A stretch of 7,392 nucleotides of DNA, taken from assembly GCA_029935295.1 (NCBI GenBank), contig JAOZKP010000138.1, positions 1 through 7,392 on the forward strand, written 5' to 3'. A program made the translations under genes and the position numbers. Of this stretch, positions 7,367 through 7,392 are shown one piece after another (within the stretch, counting starts at the first letter, position 1; every line of letters begins with the position of its first letter). The notes below the pieces were generated by a model that made no database searches, had not been told where the DNA came from, and saw only the letters and a list, made by a program, of their open reading frames with translations. The stretch is from a bacterium. GTDB taxonomy: Bacteria > Desulfobacterota > Anaeroferrophillalia > Anaeroferrophillales > Tharpellaceae.

Positions 7367-7392
7367 GTAGTTTGTTAGCTGCTTCAATAACC
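7359..7392 (-). CDS. Possible C-terminal tail of a convergent gene, cut by the window edge
   Basis: Read on the - strand from the window edge, one frame gives VIEAANKLLT and then TAA (7359-7361). The sequence has the character of an amphipathic helix that might end a protein. A convergent gene here would place the REP-like sequence between two converging genes, a common location for such elements. Ten codons are far too little to identify a family or exclude chance, so this is only a pointer to extend the window. Confidence 0.2.
   Translation of the reverse strand, partial: VIEAANKLLT

Noticed and set aside
7317..7370. Small open frame starting MARTGTGVRL downstream of the kinase
   Set aside because: It has 17 codons, no ribosome site at a useful distance (the AGAGGAAG at 7292-7299 is 17 bases away), and it overlaps the palindromic repeat. 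The MAR start recalls Y1 transposases, but nothing after it matches.

Overview
The window carries three complete protein genes, all on the + strand and closely spaced. In order they are a large acidic scaffold-like protein with a degenerate receiver domain (99-1883), valyl-tRNA synthetase valS (1962-4640), and a membrane-bound hybrid sensor histidine kinase (4651-7287). Short flanks of 98 and 105 bases hold no complete gene. No RNA gene, CRISPR array, phage gene or transposase gene is visible.

The organism is a Gram-negative bacterium of roughly balanced G+C. The style of the genes (a Cache-PAS-HisKA-HATPase-receiver kinase of the HDFNN type, and a receiver-like protein with a long acidic linker and an 'EVIPPLAEKVIKAEIARL' tail) suggests the former Deltaproteobacteria (Desulfobacterota or a relative). 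That placement is inference from protein style, not from a marker gene search.

Layout. Positions 1-98 are an A/T-rich leader that may include the last codons of an upstream gene. The first CDS has a phosphotransfer-dead receiver fold, about 390 residues of Asp/Glu/Pro-rich apparent disorder with recurrent 'LDDL/LDDF' patches, and a conserved-looking helical C-terminus that resembles the oligomerisation tail of the polar organiser PopZ. A 78-base gap leads to valS, which has every expected catalytic, editing, zinc-binding and coiled-coil element. Only 10 bases separate valS from the kinase, so those two are very probably co-transcribed and perhaps translationally coupled. The last 105 bases contain a REP-like imperfect palindromic sequence, possibly lying between the kinase and a convergent gene whose last codons may be visible on the - strand.

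How the genes may work together. valS is housekeeping. The two flanking genes look like signalling or cell-organisation proteins that share its transcript. The kinase has all phosphorelay residues in its own receiver but no output domain, and no partner regulator is present in the window. The first protein's receiver lacks the phospho-acceptor aspartate, so it is unlikely to be a conventional phosphorylated target. The most interesting object is this first protein, as a candidate PopZ-like, receiver-fused scaffold.
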